64,000 nucleotides of DNA from a virus: positions 19,189-83,188 of IMG/VR virus record IMGVR_UViG_3300025009_000896, one strand, 5' to 3'. Below the pieces are notes generated by a model that did no database searches, was not told the origin of the DNA, and saw only the letters and a program-made list of their open reading frames with translations. Numbering within the stretch: position 1 is the first letter of the stretch; every line of letters begins with the position of its first letter. Both the position numbers and the translations under genes were made by a program. This document shows, one piece after another, positions 36,636 to 46,176 of this stretch.

Positions 36636-38993
36636 GTGATTAGACTCGAAAAGTATATCGGCGGGATAAGCCCAAGTAGAGACATAGCCCCCGAGAAAAA
36701 GACAGAAGTATATTGTAGAAAAAATGCCGAGTTTCTGTATGGTCTTTGGTGCGGATCGGCCACAGCTTGGGGCTATGACTCCCTCTCGTTTTTTAATGAG
36801 ATGCGGCAGTATAGCAATGGGGCTCAGGATACAAATCAATATAAAAGTTTTTTAACCAACTCGGGGGCAAATAACTCTGAGACTTTTAGTCTGTATGATA
36901 ATGATGCAGGCATAACGCAACGAGCAAAACGCGACGGATATTATAACCTGCTATGGCAGAATCTTTCTCCTGCGCCGAAGATTCTCAATGCATTACACGG
37001 GGCTTTGGGTTCTTATGATTACGATCTTTACTGCGATACCATAGATGCCAATTCGAGGGGATTGGTAGAGTTTGAAAAGTTTAAGAAGTTTCACGAGGCT
37101 CGTGATATAAAGTGGCAAACGGAATATAAAACTAAGGCAGGTATCCCCGTCGACGAAGACGCTAACTTTCCTAAGACACTTGAGGAATTAGAAGCCTTCT
37201 CCGCAAGGGAAGGGTTTAAACTGAATATAGCCCGTGCTATGCAGAAGGTGCTAAGGCATGGGTTTAATGTCAGCGATTGGGACGGGTCTATCAGGAAGAA
37301 GCTGTTAGACGACCTTATTACTTTAGGCTACTGCGCCGCAGAAGACTTGTATGACGACGAAGATAGGCTGTTTAAAACACAATGGCTTGACCCCGCAAGG
37401 ACTGTGATGCAATTTTCCCACGAGAAAGATTATTCGGATGCAGAATATGGTGGGCACTTCTCAGAGTGGACAATCTCTAATGTAAGGCGTAAAAGACCTG
37501 ATCTTACTGAAGATGAGTTGTATGCTTTGGCTAAAAACAATAAGGGCAATTTTAACAACCCAACAATACAGTGGGGGGAGAGAACGAGTATGCTTGACAT
37601 AACAAGTAACTCTTACCTTTATGATGACTTCAAGGTAGCAGTGTTTAAGGCTTATTGGATAGATACCGACACTTACAAGAGCCTCTACTATAACAACAAC
37701 TCCGGTCGGGAGATGGTCAAAGAGGTGGGGTATGATGAGAAGATAACCCCCTTAACCAAAAACCAAATAGCTAAAGGCAAAAAGCAAGAGGTAAAACAGA
37801 CTAAAATCAGGGTTGTTTATCAGTGTTCATGGGTAGTGGGGTCTGAGATATGTTGGGATCATGGTAAGCTATTGATGGGTGCAAGGCCGCAGCCGTCTAA
37901 GCCTAAGATACCTATCCACGTTGAGCAGTTGCTACAACCTTCTATTGTCTACAGGCTTAAGCCTATCTTAGACTCAATAGCCTTGACGTGGCTACAGCAT
38001 CAGAACTCTATGGCTAAGATGATAGAGAAGGGCTATGCCGTGAATATGAGCATGTTGATGAATGTAACGATGAATGGGAAGGATGCATTAGACCCTGCTG
38101 GTGTTTTAAATATGTGGAAGCAGACGGGGATTCTACCTTATATGTATGGTGGGGCTAATGGGCAATACCCGGGTGGGGCCGCTATTCCCGTCACTCCTAT
38201 TGACGGAGGATTAGGGAATAGAATACAGGAGACCGCTATGGCCTTAGAGACTAACTTCAAGCTAATTGAGGAGATAGTGGGGATAAACCCTGTTGCAATG
38301 GGGTCTACTCCTACTAAAGACTCACAGGTAGGTACTACCGAGATGGCGATGCAGGCCACATCCAACGTGCTTAAACCTATAGTAGAGGGTATGTTCGAGA
38401 TCAAGCAGAGTCTTGGTTCAAGTTTAATGTTAAGAACACAGATAGGTCTTAGGGTAGATAAAGACATAAGAGATGCCTATGCAGGTATTATCTCTCCTTC
38501 TGATATTAAGTCGTTGGTTTTGGCAGAACACAATAGTGTTCAGTATGGCATTAGCCTTAAGGCCAAGCCTGATGATAAACGTAAAGCTACGCTGCTTAAC
38601 TTCATTACTCTTGAAGTAGAGAAGGGCACATTGGGTTCACCGGAAGGAATGTACTTTGCCGAAAGATTAGAATCGGGTGCAGACATGATAGAACTCCGTC
38701 AGGAGATAGCCTATGCAATAGAAAAAGGACAGCAGCGTAAGATGCAAGAGTCGTTGGCTACTATCCAAGAGCAGAATAAGGGTATGCTTGAAAACGAACA
38801 GCTTAAGGGGCAGAACGAACAGGCTAAGATCAATGCCGAGGGACAGGTGAAGATGGCTGAAGAAGCCCTAAGAGGGGATATAAAGCATAAGTTACAGAGA
38901 CAACAGAATAATGCAGAATTAATGAGCAGACTCTTTGATGATGTGGCTGCTGAAAAAGAAATAAAGAATGACAACACCAGAAGACAGGCTTAA
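36636..38993 (+). CDS. Portal protein
   Basis: This 785-residue protein starts at GTG (IRLEKYIGGISPSRD). Its place after terminase and before scaffold and capsid, together with its size, fits the large portal proteins of Bacteroidota podoviruses. It has a helical wing region (MQKVLRHGFNVSDWDGSIRKKLLDDLITLGYCAAEDLYD), an IEEIVGINPVAMGS segment as in podoviral portals, and a charged C-terminal helix (IQEQNKGMLENEQLKGQNEQ). It would form the DNA channel at the capsid vertex. Confidence 0.75.
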   Translation: MIRLEKYIGGISPSRDIAPEKKTEVYCRKNAEFLYGLWCGSATAWGYDSLSFFNEMRQYSNGAQDTNQYKSFLTNSGANNSETFSLYDNDAGITQRAKRDGYYNLLWQNLSPAPKILNALHGALGSYDYDLYCDTIDANSRGLVEFEKFKKFHEARDIKWQTEYKTKAGIPVDEDANFPKTLEELEAFSAREGFKLNIARAMQKVLRHGFNVSDWDGSIRKKLLDDLITLGYCAAEDLYDDEDRLFKTQWLDPARTVMQFSHEKDYSDAEYGGHFSEWTISNVRRKRPDLTEDELYALAKNNKGNFNNPTIQWGERTSMLDITSNSYLYDDFKVAVFKAYWIDTDTYKSLYYNNNSGREMVKEVGYDEKITPLTKNQIAKGKKQEVKQTKIRVVYQCSWVVGSEICWDHGKLLMGARPQPSKPKIPIHVEQLLQPSIVYRLKPILDSIALTWLQHQNSMAKMIEKGYAVNMSMLMNVTMNGKDALDPAGVLNMWKQTGILPYMYGGANGQYPGGAAIPVTPIDGGLGNRIQETAMALETNFKLIEEIVGINPVAMGSTPTKDSQVGTTEMAMQATSNVLKPIVEGMFEIKQSLGSSLMLRTQIGLRVDKDIRDAYAGIISPSDIKSLVLAEHNSVQYGISLKAKPDDKRKATLLNFITLEVEKGTLGSPEGMYFAERLESGADMIELRQEIAYAIEKGQQRKMQESLATIQEQNKGMLENEQLKGQNEQAKINAEGQVKMAEEALRGDIKHKLQRQQNNAELMSRLFDDVAAEKEIKNDNTRRQA

Positions 38994-39189
38994 GTGGGCG
39001 TTTAATATACTCGCTAAGGGTGGTTTAGATTCCGTGGATTTGTATGCAGAGTTAGGCAAGACCGAGGCTTTGGTGGGCGGTATGGGTCTTATGTCTCCAC
39101 CTCCGATGGCTCCGTCAGTCAATTCCGGTATTTCCGAACAACCACCTGTTACGAAGAATCCACAGAACTTAAACAATTTAATGCAGTAA
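38968..39189 (+). CDS. Small hypothetical virion-region protein
   Basis: This 73-residue protein (MTTPEDRLKWAFNILAKGG) has a helical start and a Pro/Ser-rich tail. It overlaps the portal end by 26 bases. Two dispersed-motif copies (39024-39041 and 39157-39174) lie within its codons. Function is unknown. Confidence 0.5.
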   Translation: MTTPEDRLKWAFNILAKGGLDSVDLYAELGKTEALVGGMGLMSPPPMAPSVNSGISEQPPVTKNPQNLNNLMQ

Positions 39190-39192
39190 GCC

Positions 39193-40203
39193 ATGCCGGG
39201 AATACGAATAGGGATTGGGGTTGATAGGAGTAGGCCCATTGGGGTTTCGTGGAATGCGTACTGGACTACACGAACCCCGACAGCGTTAATCTTAACGGCA
39301 TTGTCTCCGACCTCAATCAGGGCAGCATGGACAAATGCGGGAACGGGCTTTGATGGTCATAGTATTGAGTTAAGCACAGACGGGGTAGCATTTACCGAGG
39401 AAGATACCGTGCTTATAGGAACCAATACTCTTGACATTACAGGGCTTGACTCAGGAACTCTTTACTATGTTAGGGTGCGGGCTTACAAGGAGACCGAATA
39501 CAGTCCTTATTGTGATATTGTATCTGAAGAGACAATATCTCTGCCTAGTCAGATAGCTAACTTATATGCGTGGTATGATCCGTCACAACTAACGGGGTAT
39601 AATGATGATGGGGCCGTAGCTCCGCTTTCCGACTTTGGTGGTAGTAATAGACATCTTGCGCAGACAACGGCTGGTTTAAAGGGTATTTACAAGACCAATG
39701 TGTTAAATGGAAAGCCATCAGTGCGCACTGATGGCTCAGATGATTATTGGCAGTTGTATGGAACTTTCCCATCTCAACCTTTTACAGCCTTTTTGGCAGT
39801 GAAAAGGTTGGCGGGGGTTGACTATAAATCAGCATTGGGGACAGGTGGTAGTACAGGGATTATAGCCTTTGCCAATGACACTGAGATAAGAATAGGCAAT
39901 GGAACTGCATTGGCTAAGACAGGACTTGCCTCGCTATTAAACCGTGCAATTATTGTTAGTGCCGTAAATAACGGGGCTAATAGTGTGTTGGCTATCAATG
40001 GGGGCGAGCCTTCATCTGGAAATTCAGGTACTAGTAATGGAGATAGAATTTGCGTAGGTGACCTAGCTTCATCCGGGTCAACCAAGATTAATGCTGATTA
40101 TTTTGATGCTATAATATATACGGGGGCGTTTGACGCAACAGCAAGACGTAGGGTTGAAAAATACTTATCATGGAAATATGCTATTGAGTTAGAGCCTATA
40201 TGA
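39193..40203 (+). CDS. Fibronectin III plus lectin-like virion protein
   Basis: The 336-residue protein has a fibronectin type III domain at about 28-112 (TPTALILTALSPTSIRAAW, DGHSIELSTDG, YYVRVRAYKETEYSPYCDIV). A concanavalin/LamG-like domain follows (NLYAWYDPSQLTGYNDDGAV, FTAFLAVKRLAG, RRVEKYLSWKYAIEL). It is a likely decoration or fibre protein binding glycans. The stop TGA (40201-40203) is directly in frame with the beta-helix protein downstream (see findings). Confidence 0.7.
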   Translation: MPGIRIGIGVDRSRPIGVSWNAYWTTRTPTALILTALSPTSIRAAWTNAGTGFDGHSIELSTDGVAFTEEDTVLIGTNTLDITGLDSGTLYYVRVRAYKETEYSPYCDIVSEETISLPSQIANLYAWYDPSQLTGYNDDGAVAPLSDFGGSNRHLAQTTAGLKGIYKTNVLNGKPSVRTDGSDDYWQLYGTFPSQPFTAFLAVKRLAGVDYKSALGTGGSTGIIAFANDTEIRIGNGTALAKTGLASLLNRAIIVSAVNNGANSVLAINGGEPSSGNSGTSNGDRICVGDLASSGSTKINADYFDAIIYTGAFDATARRRVEKYLSWKYAIELEPI

Positions 40204-41433
40204 CCGGCAAGTGTATTCCTCCACAACGAGGCGAGTACTATCTACGTTAGCCCCGACGGAATGGGAGATGGTAGTACAGTAGAAAATAGCACCGAATTAC
40301 AGAATGCAATAGGTTCTTATAATCTATTGCCGGGTGACAGTATATTGATGAGTGGAGGAACATACAGCGGTAACTACTTGATGCCCAAAAATGGAACATC
40401 TGAATTACCTATAACAATAAATGCCATTGATGGGGAAAGTCCAATCATAGACGGACGATTACTTTTGAATGGTAATTATGTAATTTGGAGCAAATGCGAA
40501 TTTAAATATTCAGGTTGGCTAAAGCGTGAAACATTAATAGCCGGGCCATCCCCTTCGGACATTCCCTTAATGAGAGTTACTATCAATGGTCATGATTCTT
40601 ATTTGGATGACTGTATTATTCATGATATGTACGAAGGGCCTGAAGTTTGGACAAATGCGATTAACTCCAAATTAAGAAGGTGTGTAATTTTTAATAATGG
40701 ATGGCAGGGGCCTGATCGTGGTCATGGGCATTCTATTTATACTCAAAATGAAACGGGAACAAAGGTCATTGAGGATTGTATTTGGTTTCAATCATTTAGT
40801 ACTGGGCTCAAAATATATACAGCCGGTGGTCATGCACAGGGCTATATAGCGAGGAGGAATATTGGATTTAACTCTGGCATTCTTGCAACAATAGATGACG
40901 CTCAGTTTAATGAATGGGTACAAGACCCTAACCCCGGAACGGGTTACACTTTTGAGGATGAGCATACATATCATAGCGACCCCACATTTGACCCTGTAAC
41001 AATAGGATTATACAATGGAGTTAACGGGGTTATACTGAGAAATTGTTATTATCCTGATGGAATCGCAATACACGAGGACTGTGATATACTGGAAAACAGC
41101 GGGGGAACTTATACTAAACCCGAAAGTGGAGTATATGTGTATGTAAATGCCGTGACGGCAACAAAGGCTCACGTGGCTGCTTATAATTGGGACTTAGCGG
41201 ATAGTGTAGTGGTGGATTTAAGTGCGGCAATAGGACTGAGTGTTGGCGATACGGTAAAGGTAAAAAATGTGCAGGATTTGTTTGTTGATATTGTCGAGTT
41301 GGTATTGGATGCAGACAAGAAAATAACAGTTGATATGAGGGCAATATCTCATACGGTGGCAGCACCTGTTTTGTGGGATGCTCCGGTAGCGACATTCCCT
41401 CAGTTCGGGTGCTTTATAATTGAATTAGTGTAG
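40204..41433 (+). CDS. Right-handed beta-helix (pectate-lyase-like) fibre protein
   Basis: The first ATG is at 40261 (MGDGSTVENST), but the in-frame codons before it (ASTIYVSPDG) are the expected start of a beta-helix (IYVSPxGxDG). So the natural domain begins right after the preceding TGA, in the same frame and with no ATG, GTG or TTG. The 390-residue body has parallel beta-helix rungs (CIIHDMYEG, RRCVIFNNGWQG, IEDCIWFQSFS, ARRNIGFNSG) and a small C-terminal beta domain. It probably binds or cleaves surface glycans. It may be translated by readthrough as a fusion. Confidence 0.65.
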   Translation, partial: PASVFLHNEASTIYVSPDGMGDGSTVENSTELQNAIGSYNLLPGDSILMSGGTYSGNYLMPKNGTSELPITINAIDGESPIIDGRLLLNGNYVIWSKCEFKYSGWLKRETLIAGPSPSDIPLMRVTINGHDSYLDDCIIHDMYEGPEVWTNAINSKLRRCVIFNNGWQGPDRGHGHSIYTQNETGTKVIEDCIWFQSFSTGLKIYTAGGHAQGYIARRNIGFNSGILATIDDAQFNEWVQDPNPGTGYTFEDEHTYHSDPTFDPVTIGLYNGVNGVILRNCYYPDGIAIHEDCDILENSGGTYTKPESGVYVYVNAVTATKAHVAAYNWDLADSVVVDLSAAIGLSVGDTVKVKNVQDLFVDIVELVLDADKKITVDMRAISHTVAAPVLWDAPVATFPQFGCFIIELV

Positions 41434-41460
41434 TCGCTGTCAGTAGTTGATAAAAAAAAT

Positions 41461-41844
41461 ATGAAATATCTCACAATCTTACTGCTGTTTCTAACGCTGA
41501 CAACTTCGGCGCAAATCCCTTATGATAAGAAACTTCACGCCGGAGCAGGGGTATTAATGGGTACGTGGGGAACCTTTGCCGGTAACTCTATGCTTTATAA
41601 ACCCGAAAGGGCTGCTTTATTTGGGACGACTTCGGTAGCCGTGGCCGGATTAGGTAAGGAGATTTGGGATGAGGTTGAATACAGAGGGTTTGACGTTAAG
41701 GACTTAGGGGCCACGATGATCGGTGGATTAATCGGAACGGGGCTAAGTTATGCGGGGCTGAAGATATTTTACCATTATAAGCCAAAAGTCTTTATCGCGA
41801 CCGTAAACAACAATGTAACGGTAGGATTTAGGGTCAAGTTTTAG
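41461..41844 (+). CDS. YfiM-like (DUF2279-type) exported protein
   Basis: This 127-residue protein has a Bacteroidota-style signal peptide (MKYLTILLLFLTLTTSAQ). A conserved core follows, KKLHAGAGVLMGTWGTFAGN, then AGLGKEIWDEVEYRGFDVKDLGATMIGGLIG, typical of YfiM-like phage proteins. These are exported small proteins of unknown role, often in virion/lysis regions, and could act at the envelope. No lysozyme is adjacent here. Confidence 0.65.
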   Translation: MKYLTILLLFLTLTTSAQIPYDKKLHAGAGVLMGTWGTFAGNSMLYKPERAALFGTTSVAVAGLGKEIWDEVEYRGFDVKDLGATMIGGLIGTGLSYAGLKIFYHYKPKVFIATVNNNVTVGFRVKF

Positions 41845-41905
41845 AGCTAAAATACCTATGTTATAGGAATGACTAAATTTGCATATTAAACCAACGAAAC
41901 AGAAC

Positions 41906-43000
41906 ATGGAATTAGATGAAATTTTTGCTAAGTCTCCCGAGGAGTTAGCGGCTAAGAACGGTGAAACCATAGAACCTAAAACCGAAGAAACCCCGGAAGC
42001 AGCAGAACAGCCTGAAAAGGTTATTGAAAAGTCCTCAACGGAGGCACAGGCCACATGGCTTGATGAAGTAAATAAGAGTTTGGGAACGCAGTTCAAGGTT
42101 AAGGAAGAAATCTTAACTCATATAGAGAAGGCCAAGAAGACCGACGAGTATGAGGAGAAGATAAAGACCTTCGGAGACTTTGAGAAGCGGGAACAAGATT
42201 ATAAGCAGCGTTTGGAAGACGCTAAGAGTTCTTTGAATCCAATGAAATATTTTTCATCCCCCGATGCTTACAAGGCTGAACAGTTGCGGATGCAGTTTCC
42301 TGACAAGAACCCGATGTTGCTACAAGAGGTGGCTACTTCGGATTTAACTAAGATGGATAACGTGGAGATAATTATCAAGGGAGTCATGCTCGACAATAAA
42401 GACGTTAGTTATGAGGACGCTCGTAATTATGTGTTAACAGAGTATGGCATTGCAGAGGTAGACCCAAGCGAGTGGTCGGCAGCAGCAAAGACTAAGATAA
42501 AGATCAAAGCAGGCGAGCAACGTAAGGCACTTACAGACCTCAAGGCGCAGATAAAGCTCCCCGAGGTAGAGACTGATGAACAAAAAGCAGCGACGGTAGC
42601 AGAACTCAGGAAGCAGAAAGAGACTGCCATTGAGCCCTATGCCGACACGTTTGCCAAGTTCGAGAAGTTCGTAAGCAAGATAGATGATGAGCGCACGTTT
42701 GAGTTTACAGCCCCTGATGAATATAAGGCTGCTCTCAAGGATATGTTTAAGGGTTATTTCCTTGACGGAGGCAACGAGGTCAATCCAGAGAACCTAAAGA
42801 CTATTCAAAAGCTAAGAGATGCCATGCTACTGTATGACAACTTCCCCAAGGTCTACAAAGCCATAGAAGGCGAAGTAGGTCTGAAGTTTAAAGCAGAAGA
42901 AGACAAGAGACTTGGTAATGAGAAGCCTGAAAACAAAACACTGGCCACAGATCAAGGCGCACAGAAACCGGGAGGGATGGAGACGTTTCTTAATCAATAA
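41906..43000 (+). CDS. Probable capsid scaffolding protein
   Basis: The 364-residue protein from MELDEIFAKSPEELAAKNG is very acidic at the start (Glu/Pro-rich KTEETPEAAEQPEKVIEK), then long charged helices, and lies directly before the capsid gene. This is the usual form and place of a scaffold. The N-terminal Met nine residues upstream is rejected because it overlaps the leader region. Dispersed-motif copies occur at 41964-41982 and 42782-42799. Confidence 0.7.
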   Translation: MELDEIFAKSPEELAAKNGETIEPKTEETPEAAEQPEKVIEKSSTEAQATWLDEVNKSLGTQFKVKEEILTHIEKAKKTDEYEEKIKTFGDFEKREQDYKQRLEDAKSSLNPMKYFSSPDAYKAEQLRMQFPDKNPMLLQEVATSDLTKMDNVEIIIKGVMLDNKDVSYEDARNYVLTEYGIAEVDPSEWSAAAKTKIKIKAGEQRKALTDLKAQIKLPEVETDEQKAATVAELRKQKETAIEPYADTFAKFEKFVSKIDDERTFEFTAPDEYKAALKDMFKGYFLDGGNEVNPENLKTIQKLRDAMLLYDNFPKVYKAIEGEVGLKFKAEEDKRLGNEKPENKTLATDQGAQKPGGMETFLNQ

Positions 43001-43030
43001 AAATGTCTAACATTCTAATATAAATATAAA

Positions 43031-44461
43031 ATGTCAACTCTTTCAACACAGGCAATTACCAGCAATACTCAGAAATTTGGGTACGATGCTACATGGAGTT
43101 CACTGTACGACTTCGCTCTTAAACCTCAGGTTTGGGGCACACTCATTAAAAAGTACGGCCCGTTAATGGAGATGTTCGAGTTCTTGCAGTTTGCAGGGGC
43201 CACTACTACCGTTAAAAGTCACACACAAGACGTTCAGATAGAAGGTTCTTATGAAAGGAGTATTACTCTTGGTGCTGAGGCTACTGCCGCAGCCGAGGGC
43301 GCAACTTTCACTTTCCAACTCAGTGCCGATGATTATGACACTACTACCTCACGTCCGTATCTTCTTGTAGATGACAAAATACTCATCCCCAAGACCTATG
43401 CAACACTTGATGGCGTAGCTGTTACCTATCCTATATGGTATCAGGTTCAGACAGTAGGTGTTTTTGGCGCAGACTGCACAGCGTTCCCTCTTGACAAAGA
43501 CTATGGGATGTCAGCAAACATTCCTATCAGCACTGTCCTGATGGTATCCGGTGGTAACTACTCTCCCGGTTCAGACGGCCCCGGCTCGAAGAACAGCGGA
43601 TGGTACGAAGACACCTTCTACACAGCCATTAAAAAGTCGGCTTTTGAAATCGAGGGTGGCGTACAGTCAACCGAGAGATACTATGACAACCTCATAGGTG
43701 GCGGACAGGGTATGTTTAGCAAGGCTTCTATCGAGGCTGACCTCAGGCTGAACTCAGACATCAACGACGAGATTCTGCTTGGTCATGTGCCCGATAACAC
43801 TAACCTCACAATGGCTAACAGCAATAGCGTTAGTTCACTTGTTTACGGTACCAAGGGTATCCTTCCTCATCTTGAAGATGACGGTATGAGCCTCATTTAT
43901 AACGGAACCTTCACTATTCCCGACTTCGATCAGATCAAGACAGCGTTCTTGTCACAGGGTGTTACTGATACCCGTGCCAACTTCTTCTGCGGACCAACAC
44001 TCCACAGATATGTTGAGAACTCCGGTCTTGAGTTCCTGAAAGAATACAGCGGTGGAACCGACCTGATGGAGAACTACTCAGAGATGGGTATCGAACTTCC
44101 GGCCATCCGTAAAAATGGTATTCTCACTGTCCTTCACGAACTGAAGAGCTTTGCTAATCCCGTTAAGTACGGTATTTCGTCTTATGACTTCGACACACTT
44201 GGCTTCATTCTTCCCGAGACTAACGTAAACGTTAAGATGGGCGGAGCAGGTGCTAAGATGCAGAACGTTGTTCTTGGCTATAAGAACTACAACGGAGAGA
44301 ACAGAACAAGAATCGTGAAACCCATCCCGGGTGTTAACGGCCATGCCTCTGCTCCTAACGTAGCGGTTAATAGCTATGATGAGTACAAGGTTCAGATGCT
44401 CTCAGAGTTCATGCTGATGTTCTTCAAAGCAAATCAGGCTATCTTAGTTAAGAAAGCCTAA
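43031..44461 (+). CDS. Major capsid protein
   Basis: The 476-residue protein starts MSTLSTQAITSNTQKFGYDATWSSLYDFALK. It follows the scaffold gene, uses regular codons and is closed by a strong terminator, all expected for the most abundant virion protein. The alpha/beta composition with long glycine-containing loops (YSPGSDGPGSKNSG) and the C-terminal MLSEFMLMFFKANQAILVKK fit an HK97-type fold. The assignment rests on position and composition. Confidence 0.75.
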   Translation: MSTLSTQAITSNTQKFGYDATWSSLYDFALKPQVWGTLIKKYGPLMEMFEFLQFAGATTTVKSHTQDVQIEGSYERSITLGAEATAAAEGATFTFQLSADDYDTTTSRPYLLVDDKILIPKTYATLDGVAVTYPIWYQVQTVGVFGADCTAFPLDKDYGMSANIPISTVLMVSGGNYSPGSDGPGSKNSGWYEDTFYTAIKKSAFEIEGGVQSTERYYDNLIGGGQGMFSKASIEADLRLNSDINDEILLGHVPDNTNLTMANSNSVSSLVYGTKGILPHLEDDGMSLIYNGTFTIPDFDQIKTAFLSQGVTDTRANFFCGPTLHRYVENSGLEFLKEYSGGTDLMENYSEMGIELPAIRKNGILTVLHELKSFANPVKYGISSYDFDTLGFILPETNVNVKMGGAGAKMQNVVLGYKNYNGENRTRIVKPIPGVNGHASAPNVAVNSYDEYKVQMLSEFMLMFFKANQAILVKKA

Positions 44462-44470
44462 GCTAATAAT

Positions 44471-44510
44471 GGGAGGGGATTCTAACCCAATCCTCTCCCT
44501 TTTATTTTTA
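44471..44510 (+). terminator. Intrinsic terminator after the capsid gene
   Basis: GGGAGGGGATT pairs with AATCCTCTCCC (11 bp with one G-T pair), followed by TTTTATTTTT. Strong, as expected downstream of the capsid gene. Confidence 0.85.
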
Positions 44511-44529
44511 AACCAACACAGACAGAAAT

Positions 44530-45573
44530 ATGTTACTTGTAAATCAGAAACCCTTGCCTACAACGGCCAACGTAGACAGGAACCATGAGATGTACGGCTA
44601 TATAAAAGAGTACGAGGATGGTATGAAGAAGCTCAGGACAGAGTTTCCTCTTGGCACAATCAAATTAAACAGAGTAGGTTACCCTAAGAAAAACAAAGGC
44701 GTAGCTAAACCTATTCCTACCTTCATCTGCCCCCTTGAATGGATGGCAGAAGGTGCAACCGGATCGGCATTGTGGAGTTACTGTAAAGGCACTCCTAAGA
44801 TTATGCCCAATGGCTTGAATGACATACCCGAAAAGCACATCTCTATCAACGGTGCAGACCTTGTATTGGATTGGAAGAAGGATGCAGACTTTGCGTTCTT
44901 TATCTTCTTTAAAACACCACTCGTTAAGAAAGACGGAGTTAGGGGCACAATGGATATGTTCGCTATCAAAGACCCTGAGAGGGAAGCTATGAAGAGGGCT
45001 GACGCCAAGCGTGCTACGCTTGAGCTCACTAAGGCTGTTTACGATGGGCTTGTTGATGAGAACAAACTAAGGATAGTAGCAGCCTCATGGGGTGTTGCCA
45101 ATGCTTATAAAGACTTGCCTGATTTAGTCAGGGAGAAACTTGAAACGACGGTCTTGGCTGCGGAAGCTAAGAAATCCAAAGAACCTAATAACATATCCTT
45201 AAGAGGAATAAAAGAGTTCTTGGAAGATGTCAAAGCTGATAGCGAAATAAGACGTAAAGCCCTTATTCAGTATGCTGTTGACGAAAAGAAAATAGAGTTC
45301 GACAAGTTCTCTATGAAGTTTAAAAACAAAGAGAGGGATGTATTAAGTGTCCCTGCTCAGTATCTCAATGACCGGATAACATATGCAGCATTTTTCTTTG
45401 GACAAAAGAACAGTGAGTGGCAGACGTTTATCAGGGAGGTCATTGACGAAGACTTACTTAACAGACAGGACAAGCGTGGCTTGTATTGGATATATGGTGA
45501 GCTAGGTCTTGACCCTGAAAAAAAGAAAGTCGAGGAAATTAGAGACGAGTTGGTAGCGATGCTCGTCGTTTAG
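44530..45573 (+). CDS. Hypothetical late protein
   Basis: This 347-residue protein (MLLVNQKPLPTTANVDRNHEMYGYIKEYED) is alpha/beta at the N-terminus and highly charged and helical later. It lies between the capsid gene and a terminator, so it is a single-gene unit of the virion region. It might be a head-associated protein. The family is not recognised. Confidence 0.5.
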   Translation: MLLVNQKPLPTTANVDRNHEMYGYIKEYEDGMKKLRTEFPLGTIKLNRVGYPKKNKGVAKPIPTFICPLEWMAEGATGSALWSYCKGTPKIMPNGLNDIPEKHISINGADLVLDWKKDADFAFFIFFKTPLVKKDGVRGTMDMFAIKDPEREAMKRADAKRATLELTKAVYDGLVDENKLRIVAASWGVANAYKDLPDLVREKLETTVLAAEAKKSKEPNNISLRGIKEFLEDVKADSEIRRKALIQYAVDEKKIEFDKFSMKFKNKERDVLSVPAQYLNDRITYAAFFFGQKNSEWQTFIREVIDEDLLNRQDKRGLYWIYGELGLDPEKKKVEEIRDELVAMLVV

Positions 45574-45601
45574 GAATTTGTTTCTGTTGGTTTGGTTCCT
45601 G

Positions 45602-45635
45602 AGCCTCTCGTCGTGTACGGGGGGCTCTTTGTTTT
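45602..45635 (+). terminator. Intrinsic terminator
   Basis: GAGCCTC and GGGGCTC pair across a loop of about 13 bases, followed by TTTGTTTTG. Confidence 0.65.
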
Positions 45636-45677
45636 GTCTCCAATTTAATCTATATTTGGGACAAGATTGAAAATAAA

Positions 45678-45709
45678 TTTGGAATTGTCGTTTGGTTAAC
45701 TTACCTTTG
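45678..45709 (+). promoter_or_regulatory. Promoter sharing the TTTGGAATTGTC block
   Basis: TTTG (45678-45681), 20 bases, TACCTTTG (45702-45709). The upstream 12 bases are identical to those of the glycan-cluster promoter. Confidence 0.75.
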
Positions 45710-45740
45710 TCAATACCCATATTATAGAAAGTACTATTAA

Positions 45741-46091
45741 GTGTCGTATCAAAAAGACTTACTGAACCCTAAGTGGATAGCGAAACGCAATAAGATATTA
45801 AAGCGAGACGGGCATCGGTGCATTAAGTGCGGTGCTGAGAAACATCTTCAGGTACACCACACGTTTTATTATAAAAACAAAATTGCTCCTTGGCTATATC
45901 CTGAAGATAGTTTGTGGACGCTTTGTAGGGTGTGTCATAAGCAAATCCACATGGTTTATGGCATAATAATTAAGCCAAACCCCTTATCGAACAAGCCAAG
46001 TAAGAAAAAGAAGGAGCGAAAAAAGAAGACAAGACCATTGGCTAAGATACAAACATCAGAGCCAGTATATCGTCCCCGAAAAGTAGTCTAA
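45741..46091 (+). CDS. HNH endonuclease
   Basis: The 116-residue protein (GTG start, SYQKDLLNPKWIAKRNKILKR) has the compact HNH core RDGHRCIKCGAEKHLQVHHTFYY, then LWTLCRVCHKQIH. A basic tail (KPSKKKKERKKKTR) follows. It has its own promoter within the late region and is probably another free-standing homing endonuclease. Confidence 0.85.
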   Translation: MSYQKDLLNPKWIAKRNKILKRDGHRCIKCGAEKHLQVHHTFYYKNKIAPWLYPEDSLWTLCRVCHKQIHMVYGIIIKPNPLSNKPSKKKKERKKKTRPLAKIQTSEPVYRPRKVV

Positions 46092-46154
46092 TATAGTTTG
46101 TGCCGTTTAATCGCAGTGGGTTAATGTTGCCAAACCACAATCTTCTGTTTTAGT

Positions 46155-46162
46155 TATCTTTG
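46155..46162 (+). promoter_or_regulatory. Promoter of the neck/tail operon
   Basis: TATCTTTG lies 14 bases before the ATG at 46177. Confidence 0.55.
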
Positions 46163-46176
46163 TTAAAAAATAAGGG

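Noticed and set aside
41877-41905. Promoter before the scaffold gene
   Set aside because: ATTTGCATATTAAA matches the -33 region of tRNA promoters, but no TAnnTTTG box follows at the right distance.
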